Assembly (NCBI GenBank): GCA_946122785.1
Contig: CAMGYJ010000003.1
Span: forward strand, 28,041,811-28,105,810
Length of the DNA: 64,000 bases
Source: Linum tenue
Taxonomy: Eukaryota > Streptophyta > Magnoliopsida > Malpighiales > Linaceae
Reading direction: 5' to 3'
The notes beneath the pieces were generated by a model. It ran no database searches, was not told the origin of the DNA, and saw only the letters and a list, made by a program, of their open reading frames with translations. This document shows, piece after piece, positions 62,566 to 64,000 of this stretch; the stretch's first letter is position 1; the number at the start of each line of letters is the position of its first letter. The position numbers and the translations under genes were made by a program.

Positions 62566-62958
62566 GGTGACATCTTCGGTGCACTCACTTTTTTGGGTGC
62601 ATTCAGTGCACTCGCTTCTTAACCGTCATTTTAAACATGCGATTTATGTCAAAATGATGTCAATCATAACGCACATGAATTTGCACAAAAAACCATTAAA
62701 GATTTACTTTAATTTGAACGATTAGAGTTTAGAGATTTAGGATTAGGGTTAGGGTTTATAATTTGGAGTTTACAGATAGAACTCAAAATTGGAGGTCTAG
62801 GGCTTAGGGTTATCCACTAATTAGTTGTTAACATATGTTATATCATCATATTACACTAATTCTACATCTTAAAATTCAAAATTCGACACCTTAAGACTAG
62901 TTTTTGAGTTGGGTGCATTGAACGCACTCATTTTTGTAAGTGCACCGAAGTAGTCATC
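62566..62958. mobile_element. TA-flanked small element, copy 3 (complete)
   Basis: (TA)n at 62552-62565 and about 62959-62970. The ends are inverted: GGTGACATCTTCGGTGCACT against the complement of AGTGCACCGAAGTAGTCATC. No coding. It behaves like a MITE inserted in a TA microsatellite. Confidence 0.7.
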
Positions 62959-62970
62959 ATATATATATAT

Positions 62971-63235
62971 GCTCCTGGAGCATACTATGCTCCATGTACT
63001 CATAGTGAAATATCTCTATCTAGACCGTGTATTAAACAGCGTTTGGGGTATGATACTATACCCTAACCTCAAATGGATAAACCCCAGGCCCCGATTTTCT
63101 AATCCCAAACCCATATTTCAATTTAAGAGAAAAGAAGAGTTGACCGTTGAGATTGGCCGGAGCTAATCCATGTAAATCTAACGGTCAGATCATCTGGAGC
63201 ATACTATGCTCCTGGAGCATACCAATCGTCTCCAT
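62971..63235. repeat. TA-flanked element with GGAGCATA palindromes
   Basis: Starts GCTCCTGGAGCATACTATG and ends GGAGCATACCAATCG next to (TA)n. The palindrome GGAGCATACTATGCTCC occurs near both ends. It shares GGTATGATACTATACC with the fold-back element at 61.9 kb. Confidence 0.6.
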
Positions 63236-63272
63236 ATATATATATATATATGGAGACGATTGGGAGCATATA
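63224..63272. repeat. Perfect hairpin around (TA)n
   Basis: CCAATCGTCTCCATATATATA is followed by its complement ending GGAGACGATTGG (arms of 12 unique bases plus the TA run). It may mark a head-to-head junction of two element ends. Confidence 0.7.
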
Positions 63273-63569
63273 TATATATATATATCAAAATTTATGAGTA
63301 TGAAAATAATAAAAAAACAACATTGTTTATTTTAGATAAAAAGAAAAGAAAAGAAAGGATAGAGAATGTCCATGTCATATTGTCATTACCAAGAATCAAT
63401 CCTCATAATCATTTTTGGATGAAGTATCTGGCTCACATGGTTATCCATCCATTAGTAATTAAATATGGACACTTACTTTTAAGTGGGTCCAGAAAATTCA
63501 GATCTAATGGTGGAGAATTAAATTGATTTAATTTTTCACTTGTTTTCTTAATTGGCTCATATATTTTTT

Positions 63570-64000
63570 GTTCCCGGATTTCAATTTTTTTTTTCACAGA
63601 TGGAACGAGTTTGTTGTGATCTACAAAATGAGATCCATTGTCAATAATTTTTTAGGAAAAAATATTTCATGCCTCTCGTTACCAACTGCATACCATATGG
63701 TATTTTTTCATTTTTAAGTCATTTTTCAAAATTTTTGCACAGAAGAAACGAGTTCATCATGATCTATTGGATCTACAAGTTTTTGGGTGAACAAAATACA
63801 TGACCAAAAAATATCACACAATACCACACTGGTACGGGGTGGTATCTTGTGGTACACAATGTTAAAATTCGTAAATGACACTCCTACCATCATGTATTCA
63901 ACCATCTTACAATCTTGGTATGTTCATACCGTCATAGTACGCTTTATACCATATGGTATGCTCTTATTTCAATATCAGTCAATACCATATGGTATAGACT
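63570..64000 (+). repeat. ACCATATGGT repeat, copy 2 (runs off window)
   Basis: Inverted relative to 51950-52525. TACCATATGGTA occurs at about 63692, 63947 and 63983. Also shared are GGTACGGGGTGGTATCTTGT and a poly-T then CACAGATGGAACGAGTT lead. Confidence 0.6.

Overview
The window is nuclear DNA of a flowering plant, most likely a eudicot. It has intron-containing genes with plant-only products (a ROP GTPase, a plant sphingoid-base C4-hydroxylase), AT-rich intergenic DNA, and plant transposon families: Athila, chromovirus, LINE, CACTA, and hAT- and Mutator-like MITEs. I cannot name the species.

Three host genes look intact. RAD17 (minus, 799-4249, 12 exons, 606 codons) encodes the checkpoint clamp loader. 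A type-I ROP GTPase (plus, 31900-34183, 7 exons, 197 codons) has one GC-AG intron. A sphinganine C4-hydroxylase (minus, 39583-41238, 2 exons, 267 codons) has two broken relatives nearby, an exon-1 relic at about 41540-41616 and an exon-2 relic at 54068-54490.

Transposons fill most of the rest. A minus-strand LINE (about 4740-22320) is split inside its reverse transcriptase by a 13.1 kb Athila element (7355-20431) with a perfect 5-bp target duplication. The Athila has intact gag-pol and a frameshifted env-like gene, and its two LTRs belong to different families. A second LINE (22548-24467, 15-bp duplication) and a CACTA element (25080-27311, TCC duplication) follow. LTR and gag scraps lie at 28-30 kb and 36 kb. 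A young chromovirus (42762-48300) has near-identical LTRs but a stop in gag and a break in integrase. A non-autonomous Athila-type element (54491-59335) cuts the 54-kb hydroxylase relic. MITEs lie at 49-54 kb, and a cluster of small elements sits in (TA)n tracts at 61.7-63.3 kb.

The most striking pattern is regulatory. In LTRs of several Athila families, and again in the pol/env spacer of the large Athila, palindromes arranged half-site, full palindrome, half-site lie just upstream of a TATA-like box. The palindrome sequence differs completely between families but the layout is kept. This suggests fast-evolving, family-specific promoter modules, and in the large element an internal promoter for the env-like gene.
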